NCBI RefSeq assembly: GCF_002286815.1
Contig: NZ_MUNM01000066.1
Span: 26,717-90,716 of the forward strand
Direction: 5' to 3'
Length of the DNA stretch: 64,000 nt
Source of the DNA: Pseudomonas sp. PICF141
GTDB lineage: Bacteria > Pseudomonadota > Gammaproteobacteria > Pseudomonadales > Pseudomonadaceae
Made by a program: the position numbers and the translations under genes. Position 1 is the first letter of the stretch; the number at the start of each line of letters is the position of its first letter. The notes beneath the pieces were generated by a model, which saw only the letters and a program-made list of their open reading frames with translations, ran no database searches and was not told the DNA's origin. Positions 15,091-22,945 of this stretch are shown here, in pieces.

Positions 15091-17196
15091 ATGCCGAGCA
15101 TAGACGCCCTCGCCGATCGCTTATCGACCTACCTCGGCAAGGACCAGGTCAATCTGGTCCGCCGAGCGTACTTCTACGCCGAACAAGCCCACGATGGCCA
15201 ACGCCGCCGTAGCGGTGAGGCGTACGTCACGCATCCTCTTGCAGTGGCGAATATTCTTGCCGACATGCACATGGACCATCAGAGCCTGATGGCGGCCATG
15301 CTGCATGACGTGATCGAAGACACCGGTATTGCCAAGGAAGCGCTGCAAGCGCAGTTCGGCGAAACCGTGGCCGAACTGGTCGACGGGGTCAGCAAACTGA
15401 CCCAGATGAACTTCGAGACCAAGGCCGAAGCCCAGGCCGAAAACTTTCAGAAAATGGCCATGGCCATGGCGCGCGATATTCGCGTGATCCTGGTCAAGCT
15501 GGCCGACCGCCTGCACAACATGCGCACCCTGGAAGTACTGTCCGGCGAAAAGCGCCGGCGGATCGCCAAGGAAACCCTGGAAATCTATGCGCCCATCGCC
15601 AACCGGCTGGGCATGCACGCCATTCGCATAGAATTCGAAGATCTCGGTTTCAAGGCCATGCACCCGATGCGTTCCGCGCGGATCAACCAGGCGGTCAAAC
15701 GCGCCCGGGGCAACCGCAAGGAAATCGTCAACAAGATCGAAGAGTCCCTCAGCCACTGCCTGGCCATCGATGGCATCCAGGGCGAGGTCAGCGGTCGTCA
15801 GAAACACCTCTACGGCATCTACAAGAAAATGCGCGGCAAGCGTCGGGCCTTCAACGAAATCATGGACGTGTACGCGTTCCGGATCATCGTCGACAAGGTC
15901 GATACCTGCTACCGCGTGCTGGGTGCCGTGCACAATTTGTACAAACCGTTGCCGGGGCGCTTCAAGGATTACATCGCGATCCCCAAGGCCAACGGCTACC
16001 AGTCGCTGCACACCACGCTGTTCGGCATGCATGGCGTACCGATCGAAATCCAGATCCGCACCCGCGAAATGGAAGAGATGGCCAACAACGGCATCGCCGC
16101 CCATTGGCTGTACAAATCCAGCGGCGACGAGCAGCCCAAAGGCACTCACGCCCGTGCCCGCCAGTGGGTCAAAGGCGTGCTGGAAATGCAGCAACGGGCC
16201 GGCAACTCGCTGGAATTCATCGAGAGCGTGAAGATCGACCTGTTCCCGGACGAGGTCTACGTATTCACGCCCAAAGGCCGAATCATGGAGCTGCCCAAAG
16301 GCTCCACGGCGGTCGACTTCGCTTATGCAGTGCACACCGACGTGGGCAACAGCTGCATTGCCTGCCGGATCAATCGTCGTCTCGCACCGCTGTCCGAACC
16401 GCTGCAAAGCGGCTCCACGGTCGAGATCGTCAGCGCCCCCGGCGCGCGGCCGAATCCGGCATGGCTTAATTTTGTGGTTACTGGCAAGGCGCGAACCCAC
16501 ATCCGTCATGCGTTGAAACTGCAGCGCCGTTCCGAGTCGATCAGCCTCGGCGAACGCCTGCTGAATAAGGTACTCAACGGTTTCGACAGTTCCCTGGAAA
16601 AAATCCCGGCCGAACGCGTGCAGTTGATGCTCCACGAATACCGCCTCGAACTGATCGAAGACCTGCTCGAAGACATTGGCCTGGGCAATCGCATGGCTTA
16701 CGTGGTCGCCCGTCGCCTGCTTGGCGAAGGTGAACAACTGCCGAGCCCGGAAGGCCCGCTGGCGATTCGTGGCACCGAAGGTCTGGTGCTCAGTTACGCC
16801 AAGTGCTGCACGCCGATTCCGGGCGACCCGATTGTCGGCCATCTGTCCGCGGGCAAAGGCATGGTGGTGCACCTGGACAATTGCCGTAACATCAGCGAGA
16901 TCCGTCACAACCCGGAAAAATGCATCCAGCTCTCGTGGGCCAAGGATGTCACCGGCGAATTCAATGTCGAGCTGCGCGTCGAACTGGAACACCAGCGCGG
17001 CCTGATCGCCCTGCTGGCCAGCAGCGTCAACGCGGCCGACGGCAATATCGAAAAAATCAGCATGGACGAACGCGACGGTCGTATCAGCGTGGTCCAACTG
17101 GTGGTCAGCGTGCACGACCGCGTGCACCTGGCCCGCGTGATCAAGAAACTGCGCGCCCTGACCGGGGTCATCCGCATCACCCGCATGCGCGCGTAG
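15091..17196 (+). CDS. spoT: Bifunctional (p)ppGpp synthetase/hydrolase SpoT
   Basis: 701 aa, the length of P. aeruginosa SpoT. Domain order: HD hydrolase domain with H72-D73 and E76-D77 in LHDVIEDTG; synthetase domain with GRQKHLYGIYKKM and the IPKANGYQSLHTT substrate region; TGS domain (VYVFTPKGRIMELPKGSTAVDFAYAVH); and a C-terminal ACT domain (ELRVELEHQRGLIALLASSVNAADGNI). The intact HD motif predicts a functional hydrolase, so this is SpoT and not RelA. It balances the stringent-response alarmone level under fatty-acid, carbon or iron limitation. ridA follows 24 bp downstream. Confidence 0.98.
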   Translation: MPSIDALADRLSTYLGKDQVNLVRRAYFYAEQAHDGQRRRSGEAYVTHPLAVANILADMHMDHQSLMAAMLHDVIEDTGIAKEALQAQFGETVAELVDGVSKLTQMNFETKAEAQAENFQKMAMAMARDIRVILVKLADRLHNMRTLEVLSGEKRRRIAKETLEIYAPIANRLGMHAIRIEFEDLGFKAMHPMRSARINQAVKRARGNRKEIVNKIEESLSHCLAIDGIQGEVSGRQKHLYGIYKKMRGKRRAFNEIMDVYAFRIIVDKVDTCYRVLGAVHNLYKPLPGRFKDYIAIPKANGYQSLHTTLFGMHGVPIEIQIRTREMEEMANNGIAAHWLYKSSGDEQPKGTHARARQWVKGVLEMQQRAGNSLEFIESVKIDLFPDEVYVFTPKGRIMELPKGSTAVDFAYAVHTDVGNSCIACRINRRLAPLSEPLQSGSTVEIVSAPGARPNPAWLNFVVTGKARTHIRHALKLQRRSESISLGERLLNKVLNGFDSSLEKIPAERVQLMLHEYRLELIEDLLEDIGLGNRMAYVVARRLLGEGEQLPSPEGPLAIRGTEGLVLSYAKCCTPIPGDPIVGHLSAGKGMVVHLDNCRNISEIRHNPEKCIQLSWAKDVTGEFNVELRVELEHQRGLIALLASSVNAADGNIEKISMDERDGRISVVQLVVSVHDRVHLARVIKKLRALTGVIRITRMRA

Positions 17197-17220
17197 CCCA
17201 TCCCTTACAAGGAGTCATAC

Positions 17221-17601
17221 ATGACCAAGACCGTTATCAACAGCGACAAGGCCCCGGCCGCCATCGGTACTTATTCCCAGGCGATCAAGGCTGGTAACAC
17301 CGTTTACATGTCGGGTCAGATTCCTCTGGACCCAAAAACCATGGAACTGGTTGAAGGCTTCGAGGCCCAGACCGTCCAGGTGTTCGAGAACCTCAAAGCC
17401 GTGGCTGAAGCGGCCGGTGGTTCGTTCAAGGACATCGTCAAACTGAACATCTTCCTCACCGACCTGAGCCACTTCGCCAAGGTCAACGAGATCATGGGCA
17501 AGTACTTCGAGCAACCTTACCCAGCCCGCGCCGCCATCGGCGTAGCCGCCCTGCCAAAGGGTTCGCAGGTTGAAATGGATGCCATTCTGGTCATCGAGTA
17601 A
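17221..17601 (+). CDS. ridA: RidA family enamine/imine deaminase
   Basis: 126 aa, RidA/YjgF/UK114 family. It hydrolyses reactive 2-aminoacrylate and related imines formed by PLP enzymes. Visible motifs: AIGTYSQAIKAGNTVYMSGQIPLDP, the substrate-binding arginine in YPARAAIGVAALPKG (about residue 105), and the C-terminal VEMDAILVIE. Shine-Dalgarno AAGGAG 7 bp before the ATG. Lies directly downstream of spoT, as in other Pseudomonas. Confidence 0.96.
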   Translation: MTKTVINSDKAPAAIGTYSQAIKAGNTVYMSGQIPLDPKTMELVEGFEAQTVQVFENLKAVAEAAGGSFKDIVKLNIFLTDLSHFAKVNEIMGKYFEQPYPARAAIGVAALPKGSQVEMDAILVIE

Positions 17602-17607
17602 TGTGTC

Positions 17608-17634
17608 CGGCGCAGTCCGTTAAAGGCTGCGCCG
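17608..17634 (+). terminator. Hairpin after ridA
   Basis: CGGCGCAG (17608-17615) pairs with CTGCGCCG (17627-17634). The downstream T content is low, so termination may be partial. Confidence 0.5.
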
Positions 17635-17658
17635 ATCTTGCTTTGAAAGGATTCCACC

Positions 17659-18399
17659 ATGCGCCAAGCGCTAGCTCTCTCGCTGGTCGCCCTTCTCTTG
17701 GGCGGTTGTGCCAGCGATCCTGCCGATCGTGATATCAGCGGCACCTGGATCAATCAGTCGGCGATCGATGCTGCATCCAAGGGCGGCCCCCTGCGCGAAG
17801 CGCTCCAGGCCTATGGTCCGAACCTGGAGTGGGACATCAACACCCGAGCCGGTCAGGCCCGCTACACCAATGGTTTTGAAAACGTCGAAGGCAAGTTGCT
17901 GGGCGAGGAGTCCGGCGCCTGGAAAGTCGACTTTTATGGCAGCTCCGCCAGCGAGCTGAAGCGTGACGGCAAGCAACTGAGCCAGGCCGCCAACGACAAC
18001 GAGCCGGAGCAAGTCTTCGACCGTGCATCGGTCCCGGTACCCGAAGGCGCACCGATTGGCGCGAGTTTCGAGCGGGCACTGTATTCGGCTTACATGGGCG
18101 GCAGCTGGAAAATCGTCAGCGGCCCCGGCGAAGGCAACACCGTGAAATTCCAGGCCGATGGCCAGGTCGCCGGCCTGCCCGGTGCCGATCGTTATGCCCT
18201 GTGCCTGGCGGGCGATTGCGCATCAATGAGCGGCGGCAACGACAATATCTGGCTGCAGGTTAACGGCCAGGGCAACACCTGGATCTTTGCGCGCAAGGGC
18301 AACGAACTGGAGATTTTCCAGACCGTGAATACCGCACTGGCGGACGAGATGCCGCAGTTCACCCAGGGTGATCGCAAGTGGTTGCTGGAGAAACAGTAA
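17659..18399 (+). CDS. Exported lipoprotein, unknown function
   Basis: 246 aa with a lipoprotein signal: MRQALALSLVALLLGG followed by the lipobox cysteine (LLGGC, residue 17). Ser at +1 and no Asp at +2 suggest outer-membrane sorting. The mature part contains DISGTWINQSAIDAASKGGPL and a second half with SWKIVSGPGEGNTVKFQADGQVAGLPGADRYALCLAGDC. Both halves begin with a 'G-W' strand pattern that may reflect two lipocalin-like or META-like halves. I do not recognise a named family. It follows ridA closely, but a hairpin lies between. Confidence 0.8.
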   Translation: MRQALALSLVALLLGGCASDPADRDISGTWINQSAIDAASKGGPLREALQAYGPNLEWDINTRAGQARYTNGFENVEGKLLGEESGAWKVDFYGSSASELKRDGKQLSQAANDNEPEQVFDRASVPVPEGAPIGASFERALYSAYMGGSWKIVSGPGEGNTVKFQADGQVAGLPGADRYALCLAGDCASMSGGNDNIWLQVNGQGNTWIFARKGNELEIFQTVNTALADEMPQFTQGDRKWLLEKQ

Positions 18400-18425
18400 A
18401 CCGAATCTGAAGCCAACAGATAACC

Positions 18426-18517
18426 CTGTGGGAGCGGGCTTGCCCGCGATGGCGGTGTAACAGTCAACCTGGATGTTGAATGTTATGGCCTCATCGCGGG
18501 CAAGCCCGCTCCCACAG
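18426..18517. repeat. Inverted REP pair (family A)
   Basis: CTGTGGGAGCGGGCTTGC...GATG and its inverse flank about 40 bp in the convergent gap between the lipoprotein gene and the epimerase gene. Confidence 0.92.
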
Positions 18518-18539
18518 TTGTTGTGTGTGTAACTGGATT

Positions 18540-19397
18540 TCAGCAGCGGCCTTCGAGGATCGCGGCGTACCCTTCGCGGAAACTCGGATATTTCGGCTTC
18601 CAGCCCAACGCCTTCGCCCGAACATTGCTGCAGCGCTTGCTGCCGGCACGACGCACACTCGCATCCTCGGCCCATTCGGTCACGCCCAGATACTCACGCA
18701 ACCAACCCACTACTTCAGCCAATGGCGCGGGCGCATCATCGACGCCGATGTAACAATCATCCAGCGCCACCCCACGCCGATCCGCATCAAGCAGGAATGC
18801 CAGCAACCCCGCCGCGTCATCGACGTGAATGCGGTTGGCATATAACGGAGGATCGATGGCCACGCGATAGCCGCGACGGACCTGGGTCAGCAGCCACTCG
18901 CGGCCCGGACCATATATGCCGGTCAGGCGCACGATGCTGGCCGGGATGCCGCTATCGAGCGCCACCTGCTCGGCTTCGAGCATCAAACGACCCGAATAGC
19001 CGCCCGCCACCGTCGGCGAAGTCTCATCGATCCACTCACCGTTCTGCTGGCCGTAAACACTGCTGCTGGAAACGAACAGCAGTCGATCGGGTACTTGCCC
19101 ATAGTCACCCAGCCATTCCAGCACGTGCTGCAAACCCTGCACATAAGCGGCGCGGTATCCGGCCTCATCGTGATCGGTGGCCGCCGCGCAATACACCAGG
19201 TAATCCACCGCACCGATTGGCCAGGTCGCCGGGCAGTCTTTATTGAACAAGTCGCCGGCAACGCCGATCACGCCCTGTGGCAGACGTGAGACATCACGCC
19301 GCAAGCCGTGAACCTCCCACCCGCAAGCCAGCAATTGCGTAGCCAGACGACTGCCGACATCACCGCAGCCGGCGATCAAAACAGAAGGCGCGGACAT
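18540..19397 (-). CDS. NAD(P)-dependent epimerase/dehydratase family protein (YeeZ-like)
   Basis: 285 aa of the extended short-chain dehydrogenase fold. N-terminal Rossmann motif VLIAGCGDVGSRLATQL; LLFVSSSSVYGQQNGEW contains the active-site Ser. The usual YxxxK pair is altered: the sequence after the serine reads GGYSGRLMLEAE, with a tyrosine but Arg in place of the lysine spacing. That is a feature of the atypical YeeZ-like group. Convergent with the lipoprotein gene, and upstream it is divergent from the exbBD-tonB operon. Substrate unknown. Confidence 0.85.
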   Translation of the reverse strand: MSAPSVLIAGCGDVGSRLATQLLACGWEVHGLRRDVSRLPQGVIGVAGDLFNKDCPATWPIGAVDYLVYCAAATDHDEAGYRAAYVQGLQHVLEWLGDYGQVPDRLLFVSSSSVYGQQNGEWIDETSPTVAGGYSGRLMLEAEQVALDSGIPASIVRLTGIYGPGREWLLTQVRRGYRVAIDPPLYANRIHVDDAAGLLAFLLDADRRGVALDDCYIGVDDAPAPLAEVVGWLREYLGVTEWAEDASVRRAGSKRCSNVRAKALGWKPKYPSFREGYAAILEGRC

Positions 19398-19489
19398 CAG
19401 AAAACTCCCATCGGAAAGTCACAGACTAGCGCCGGCAAGGGACCTGGGGCTAGCAATGAAGGAAAAAAAGATACTCTATTACTTTTGTT

Positions 19490-19512
19490 AACAAGAATTA
19501 CTTGCAATAATG
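19490..19512. promoter_or_regulatory. Possible Fur box upstream of exbB
   Basis: AACAAGAATTACTTGCAATAATG contains the dyad CAAG-AATTA-CTTG and AT-rich Fur-like hexamers, in an AT-rich region about 80 bp before the exbB ATG. Pseudomonas exb-ton operons are iron-repressed through Fur, so a site is expected here. The match to the 19-bp consensus is only partial. Confidence 0.4.
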
Positions 19513-19587
19513 CCCACCACTTTTGTTCTCGGCCTCACGAGGCCTGGAAGAACATTTACCGTTTTTTTCCTTTCAGGTCCGGCCAGC

Positions 19588-20544
19588 ATGACACCCAATC
19601 AATTCCCCGCTTCGCCAACCAAACGACCTCGCGCCTGGAGCGCGGTTGCCGCCCTGCTGCTCAGCCTGATGCTGGCACCGACCGCCGCCTTCGCCGATGC
19701 ACAAGCGCCGGCCACCCAGCCTGCTGCCGCTCAAACACCCGCCGCGCCTGCTGTGGCACCTGCCGCGACCGATCCGGTCCAGGCCGTGGACGCCACTGAC
19801 ATGCCGGAAGTCCTCGAAGCCGACAACACGCTGGGCATGGCCCATGACTTGTCGCCATGGGGCATGTACCAGAACGCCGACATCATTGTGAAAATCGTGA
19901 TGATCGGCCTGGCCATTGCCTCGATCATCACCTGGACCATCTGGATCGCCAAGGGCTTCGAGCTGATGGGCGCCAAGCGTCGTCTGCGCACTGAAATCAC
20001 CCACCTGAAAAAAGCCACCACCCTTAAAGAAGCCAGCGCAACGGCAGGCAAGGAAGGCACCCTCGCCCACCTGCTGGTCCATGATGCACTGGAAGAAATG
20101 CGCCTGTCGGCCAACAGCCGCGAGAAAGAAGGCATCAAGGAACGCGTGAGCTTTCGTCTGGAGCGCCTCGTCGCTGCCTGCGGTCGCAACATGAGCAGCG
20201 GCACCGGCGTCCTCGCCACCATCGGTTCCACCGCGCCGTTCGTCGGTCTGTTCGGTACCGTGTGGGGCATCATGAACAGCTTCATCGGCATCGCCAAAAC
20301 CCAGACCACCAACCTCGCCGTCGTGGCGCCCGGCATCGCCGAAGCCCTGCTAGCAACTGCGCTGGGCCTGGTTGCCGCGATTCCTGCGGTGGTCATCTAC
20401 AACGTCTTCGCCCGCTCCATCGCCGGTTACAAGGCACAAGTGTCCGACGCCTCGGCAGAAGTACTGCTCCTGGTCAGCCGTGATCTCGACCACCTGCCGA
20501 CCGAGCAGCGCAGCTCGCAACCGCACATGGTGAAAGTGGGGTAA
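19588..20544 (+). CDS. exbB: TonB-system biopolymer transport protein ExbB
   Basis: Proton-channel subunit of the ExbB-ExbD-TonB complex that powers outer-membrane receptors. The ATG at 19588 gives 318 aa. An N-terminal signal-like segment (AVAALLLSLMLAPTAAFA) is followed by an Ala/Pro-rich stretch, as in Pseudomonas ExbB proteins. Then come the MotA/TolQ/ExbB domain with three membrane helices, including IVKIVMIGLAIASIITWTIW, and the conserved STAPFVGLFGTVWGIMNSF and GIAEALLATALGLVAAIPAVVIYN. An in-frame ATG at 19510 is less likely. First gene of exbB-exbD-tonB. Confidence 0.95.
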   Translation: MTPNQFPASPTKRPRAWSAVAALLLSLMLAPTAAFADAQAPATQPAAAQTPAAPAVAPAATDPVQAVDATDMPEVLEADNTLGMAHDLSPWGMYQNADIIVKIVMIGLAIASIITWTIWIAKGFELMGAKRRLRTEITHLKKATTLKEASATAGKEGTLAHLLVHDALEEMRLSANSREKEGIKERVSFRLERLVAACGRNMSSGTGVLATIGSTAPFVGLFGTVWGIMNSFIGIAKTQTTNLAVVAPGIAEALLATALGLVAAIPAVVIYNVFARSIAGYKAQVSDASAEVLLLVSRDLDHLPTEQRSSQPHMVKVG

Positions 20545-20550
20545 TCGGCC

Positions 20551-20979
20551 ATGGGCCTGCATTTGAAAGAAGGCGCAGACGACGATCTGGCCGAGAACCA
20601 CGAAATCAACGTCACGCCGTTCATCGACGTGATGCTGGTGCTGTTGATCATCTTCATGGTGGCCGCGCCGTTGGCCACCGTAGACATCAAGGTCGACCTG
20701 CCCGCCTCCACCGCCAAACCGGCGCCGCGGCCAGAGAAACCGGTGTTTCTCAGCGTGAAGGCTGACCAGCGCCTGTTCCTTGGCGAAGATGAGGTGAAGG
20801 CCGAAACCCTGGGCGCCACACTCGACGCCAAGACCCAAGGCAAGAAAGACACGACGATCTTCTTCCAGGCCGACAAAGGCGTGGACTACGGCGACCTGAT
20901 GAGCGTGATGGACGCCCTGCGCGCCGCCGGCTACCTGAAGGTCGGCCTGGTCGGACTCGAGACGGCAGCCAAGAAATGA
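20551..20979 (+). CDS. exbD: TonB-system biopolymer transport protein ExbD
   Basis: 142 aa, single N-terminal membrane anchor (INVTPFIDVMLVLLIIFMVAAPL) carrying the essential membrane aspartate in PFIDVMLVLLIIFMV, then a periplasmic domain ending DLMSVMDALRAAGYLKVGLVGLE. Starts 6 bp after exbB; its stop overlaps the tonB start (ATGA). Confidence 0.97.
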   Translation: MGLHLKEGADDDLAENHEINVTPFIDVMLVLLIIFMVAAPLATVDIKVDLPASTAKPAPRPEKPVFLSVKADQRLFLGEDEVKAETLGATLDAKTQGKKDTTIFFQADKGVDYGDLMSVMDALRAAGYLKVGLVGLETAAKK

Positions 20980-21722
20980 TCAACACGCGCCAAAAGCTGA
21001 CGCGTTACAGCGGGAGCCTGGCCGTGGTGCTGGGCGTTCATGCGCTGGCCATTGCGCTGGCGCTGAACTGGACGTCGCGCCCGCCGATCCAGCTGCCGCC
21101 GCAAGCGATGATGGTCGAGCTGGCGCCGGTTCCGGCCCCGCCACCGCCCGCACCGCCGAAAGTGATCACGCCGCCACAGCCACCGGCCCCGGTGGAAGAA
21201 TTGCCGCTGCCGAAACTGGCTGAAGCACCGAAGGCCGAAATCGCCGTGCCGAAACAGGTCAAACCCAAGCCCAAGCCTCAACCGCCCAAGCCTGTGGAGA
21301 AAAAGCCGGAGCCGCCGAAGGAGAAGCCTTCCGAGGAAAAACCGAGCGATGCGCAACCGACCCAGGCACCGACGGAGAAATCCGCTCAGCCAGCGCCTGG
21401 TCCATCACCGGCGCAGCAAGCGGCCAAAGCCAGCTGGCAAGGCACCCTGCTCGCGCACTTGGCCAAGTACAAAAAGTACCCGGCCAGTGCACAGGCGCGG
21501 GGCAAGGAAGGTTTGAACCGTCTGCGCTTCGTGGTGGATGCTGAAGGCAACGTGTTGTCGTTCGAACTGGTGAGCCGCTCCGGCAACGCCGATCTGGACC
21601 GGGCTACCCTGGAAATGATCCGCCGCGCCCAACCGCTGCCCAAGCCACCGGCTGACATGCTGAATAACGGCTCCATCGAAATCGTTGCACCGTTTGTTTA
21701 CTCGCTGGAACGCCGACGCTAA
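20976..21722 (+). CDS. tonB: Energy transducer TonB
   Basis: 248 aa. N-terminal membrane anchor (SLAVVLGVHALAIALALNW) contains the conserved His. A long proline-rich, Lys/Glu-containing periplasmic spacer (about residues 40-140, with KPKPKPQPPKP and EKKPEPPKE) follows. The C-terminal TonB domain has YPASAQARGKEGLNRLRFVVDAEGNV and PLPKPPADM. Translation is coupled to exbD by a 4-bp overlap. It transfers proton-motive energy to siderophore and B12 receptors. Confidence 0.97.
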   Translation: MINTRQKLTRYSGSLAVVLGVHALAIALALNWTSRPPIQLPPQAMMVELAPVPAPPPPAPPKVITPPQPPAPVEELPLPKLAEAPKAEIAVPKQVKPKPKPQPPKPVEKKPEPPKEKPSEEKPSDAQPTQAPTEKSAQPAPGPSPAQQAAKASWQGTLLAHLAKYKKYPASAQARGKEGLNRLRFVVDAEGNVLSFELVSRSGNADLDRATLEMIRRAQPLPKPPADMLNNGSIEIVAPFVYSLERRR

Positions 21723-21738
21723 AACGCAATACAAGACC

Positions 21739-21829
21739 CTGTGGGAGCGGGCTTGTCCACGATAGCGATGTAACAGCCAACTAAGAGGTTGGATGTGATG
21801 GCCTCATCGCGGGCAAGCCCGCTCCCACA
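21739..21829. repeat. Inverted REP pair (family A)
   Basis: CTGTGGGAGCGGGCTTGTCC and the inverse GGCAAGCCCGCTCCCACA, about 50 bp apart. The left copy is slightly degenerate (GTCCACGATA for GCCCGCGATG). Confidence 0.9.
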
Positions 21830-21863
21830 AGCACATCCCTTTTCAGAAAGATCCGCGATTGCT

Positions 21864-21888
21864 AAAAAGGCACCGAAAGGTGCCTTTT
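21864..21888 (+). terminator. Rho-independent terminator of exbBD-tonB
   Basis: AAAAGGCACC (21865-21874) pairs with GGTGCCTTTT (21879-21888), loop GAAA. Bidirectional in form. Confidence 0.88.
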
Positions 21889-22006
21889 GCATATCTGGCA
21901 ACGGCAAATCCGCATTGCCCAGTGTCACTCAGCACACTCAGTCTGATAACGTGCGTCTATCGATTGCAGCCGGTATGCTTGGCTCGCAACTTCATGGACG
22001 CTTGCT

Positions 22007-22936
22007 ATGACTCTCACAGAATTACGCTACATCGTAACCCTCGCCCAAGAGCAGCACTTCGGCCACGCGGCCGAGCGTTGCCACGTCAGCCAGCCAACCC
22101 TGTCGGTGGGCGTGAAAAAGCTCGAAGACGAACTCGGTGTGCTGATTTTCGAGCGCAGCAAGAGCGCCGTGCGCCTGACCCCGGTCGGCGAAGGCATTGT
22201 CGCCCAGGCGCAGAAAGTCCTGGAGCAGGCCCAGGGCATCCGCGAATTGGCCCAGGCCGGCAAGAACCAGCTGACCGCGCCCCTGAAAGTCGGCGCAATC
22301 TACACTGTCGGCCCGTACCTGTTCCCGCACCTGATTCCACAACTGCACCGGGTCGCCCCGCAGATGCCGTTGTACATCGAAGAAAACTTCACCCACGTGC
22401 TGCGCGACAAACTGCGCAATGGCGAGCTCGACGCGATCATCATCGCCCTGCCGTTCAACGAAGCCGACGTGCTGACCTTGCAGCTCTACGACGAGCCATT
22501 CTACGTGCTGATGCCGGCCCAGCATGCGTGGACGCAAAAAGAGTCCATCGACGCGGCCCTGCTCAACGACAAGAGCCTGCTGCTGCTAGGCGAAGGCCAC
22601 TGCTTCCGCGATCAAGTGCTGGAAGCCTGCCCGACCTTGACCAAAGGCAACGATGGCGCCAAACACACCACGGTGGAATCCAGCTCGCTGGAAACCATTC
22701 GCCACATGGTCGCCTCCGGCCTGGGCATTTCGATCCTGCCGCTGTCGGCGGTGGACAGTCACCACTACGCTCCCGGCGTGATCGAAGTGCGCCCATTGAG
22801 CGCGCCCGTGCCGTTTCGCACCGTGGCCATCGCCTGGCGTGCGAGCTTTCCGCGGCCGAAGGCGATAGAAATTCTCGCCGACTCCATTCGCCTGTGCTCG
22901 GTGGCCAAGCCGCCAGCACCGGTGGTGGCCGGTTAA
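22007..22936 (+). CDS. oxyR: Hydrogen-peroxide sensing LysR-type regulator OxyR
   Basis: 309 aa. N-terminal winged HTH (MTLTELRYIVTLAQEQHFGHAAERCHVSQPTLSVGVKKLE) and the LysR substrate domain with the redox cysteines C199 and C208 in GEGHCFRDQVLEACP. Those are the E. coli numbers, so the peroxide-sensing disulfide is intact. Activates katA/katB, ahp and related genes. recG begins 9 bp downstream; oxyR-recG is a known Pseudomonas operon. Confidence 0.98.
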   Translation: MTLTELRYIVTLAQEQHFGHAAERCHVSQPTLSVGVKKLEDELGVLIFERSKSAVRLTPVGEGIVAQAQKVLEQAQGIRELAQAGKNQLTAPLKVGAIYTVGPYLFPHLIPQLHRVAPQMPLYIEENFTHVLRDKLRNGELDAIIIALPFNEADVLTLQLYDEPFYVLMPAQHAWTQKESIDAALLNDKSLLLLGEGHCFRDQVLEACPTLTKGNDGAKHTTVESSSLETIRHMVASGLGISILPLSAVDSHHYAPGVIEVRPLSAPVPFRTVAIAWRASFPRPKAIEILADSIRLCSVAKPPAPVVAG

Positions 22937-22945
22937 GTCACAGCC

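Noticed and set aside
15121..17127. 668-codon open frame antisense to spoT
   Set aside because: Shadow of third-position GC bias in a certain gene; no family match, no ribosome-binding site.
21120..21420. Repetitive Pro/Lys codons
   Set aside because: This is the normal periplasmic spacer of TonB, not a DNA repeat element.
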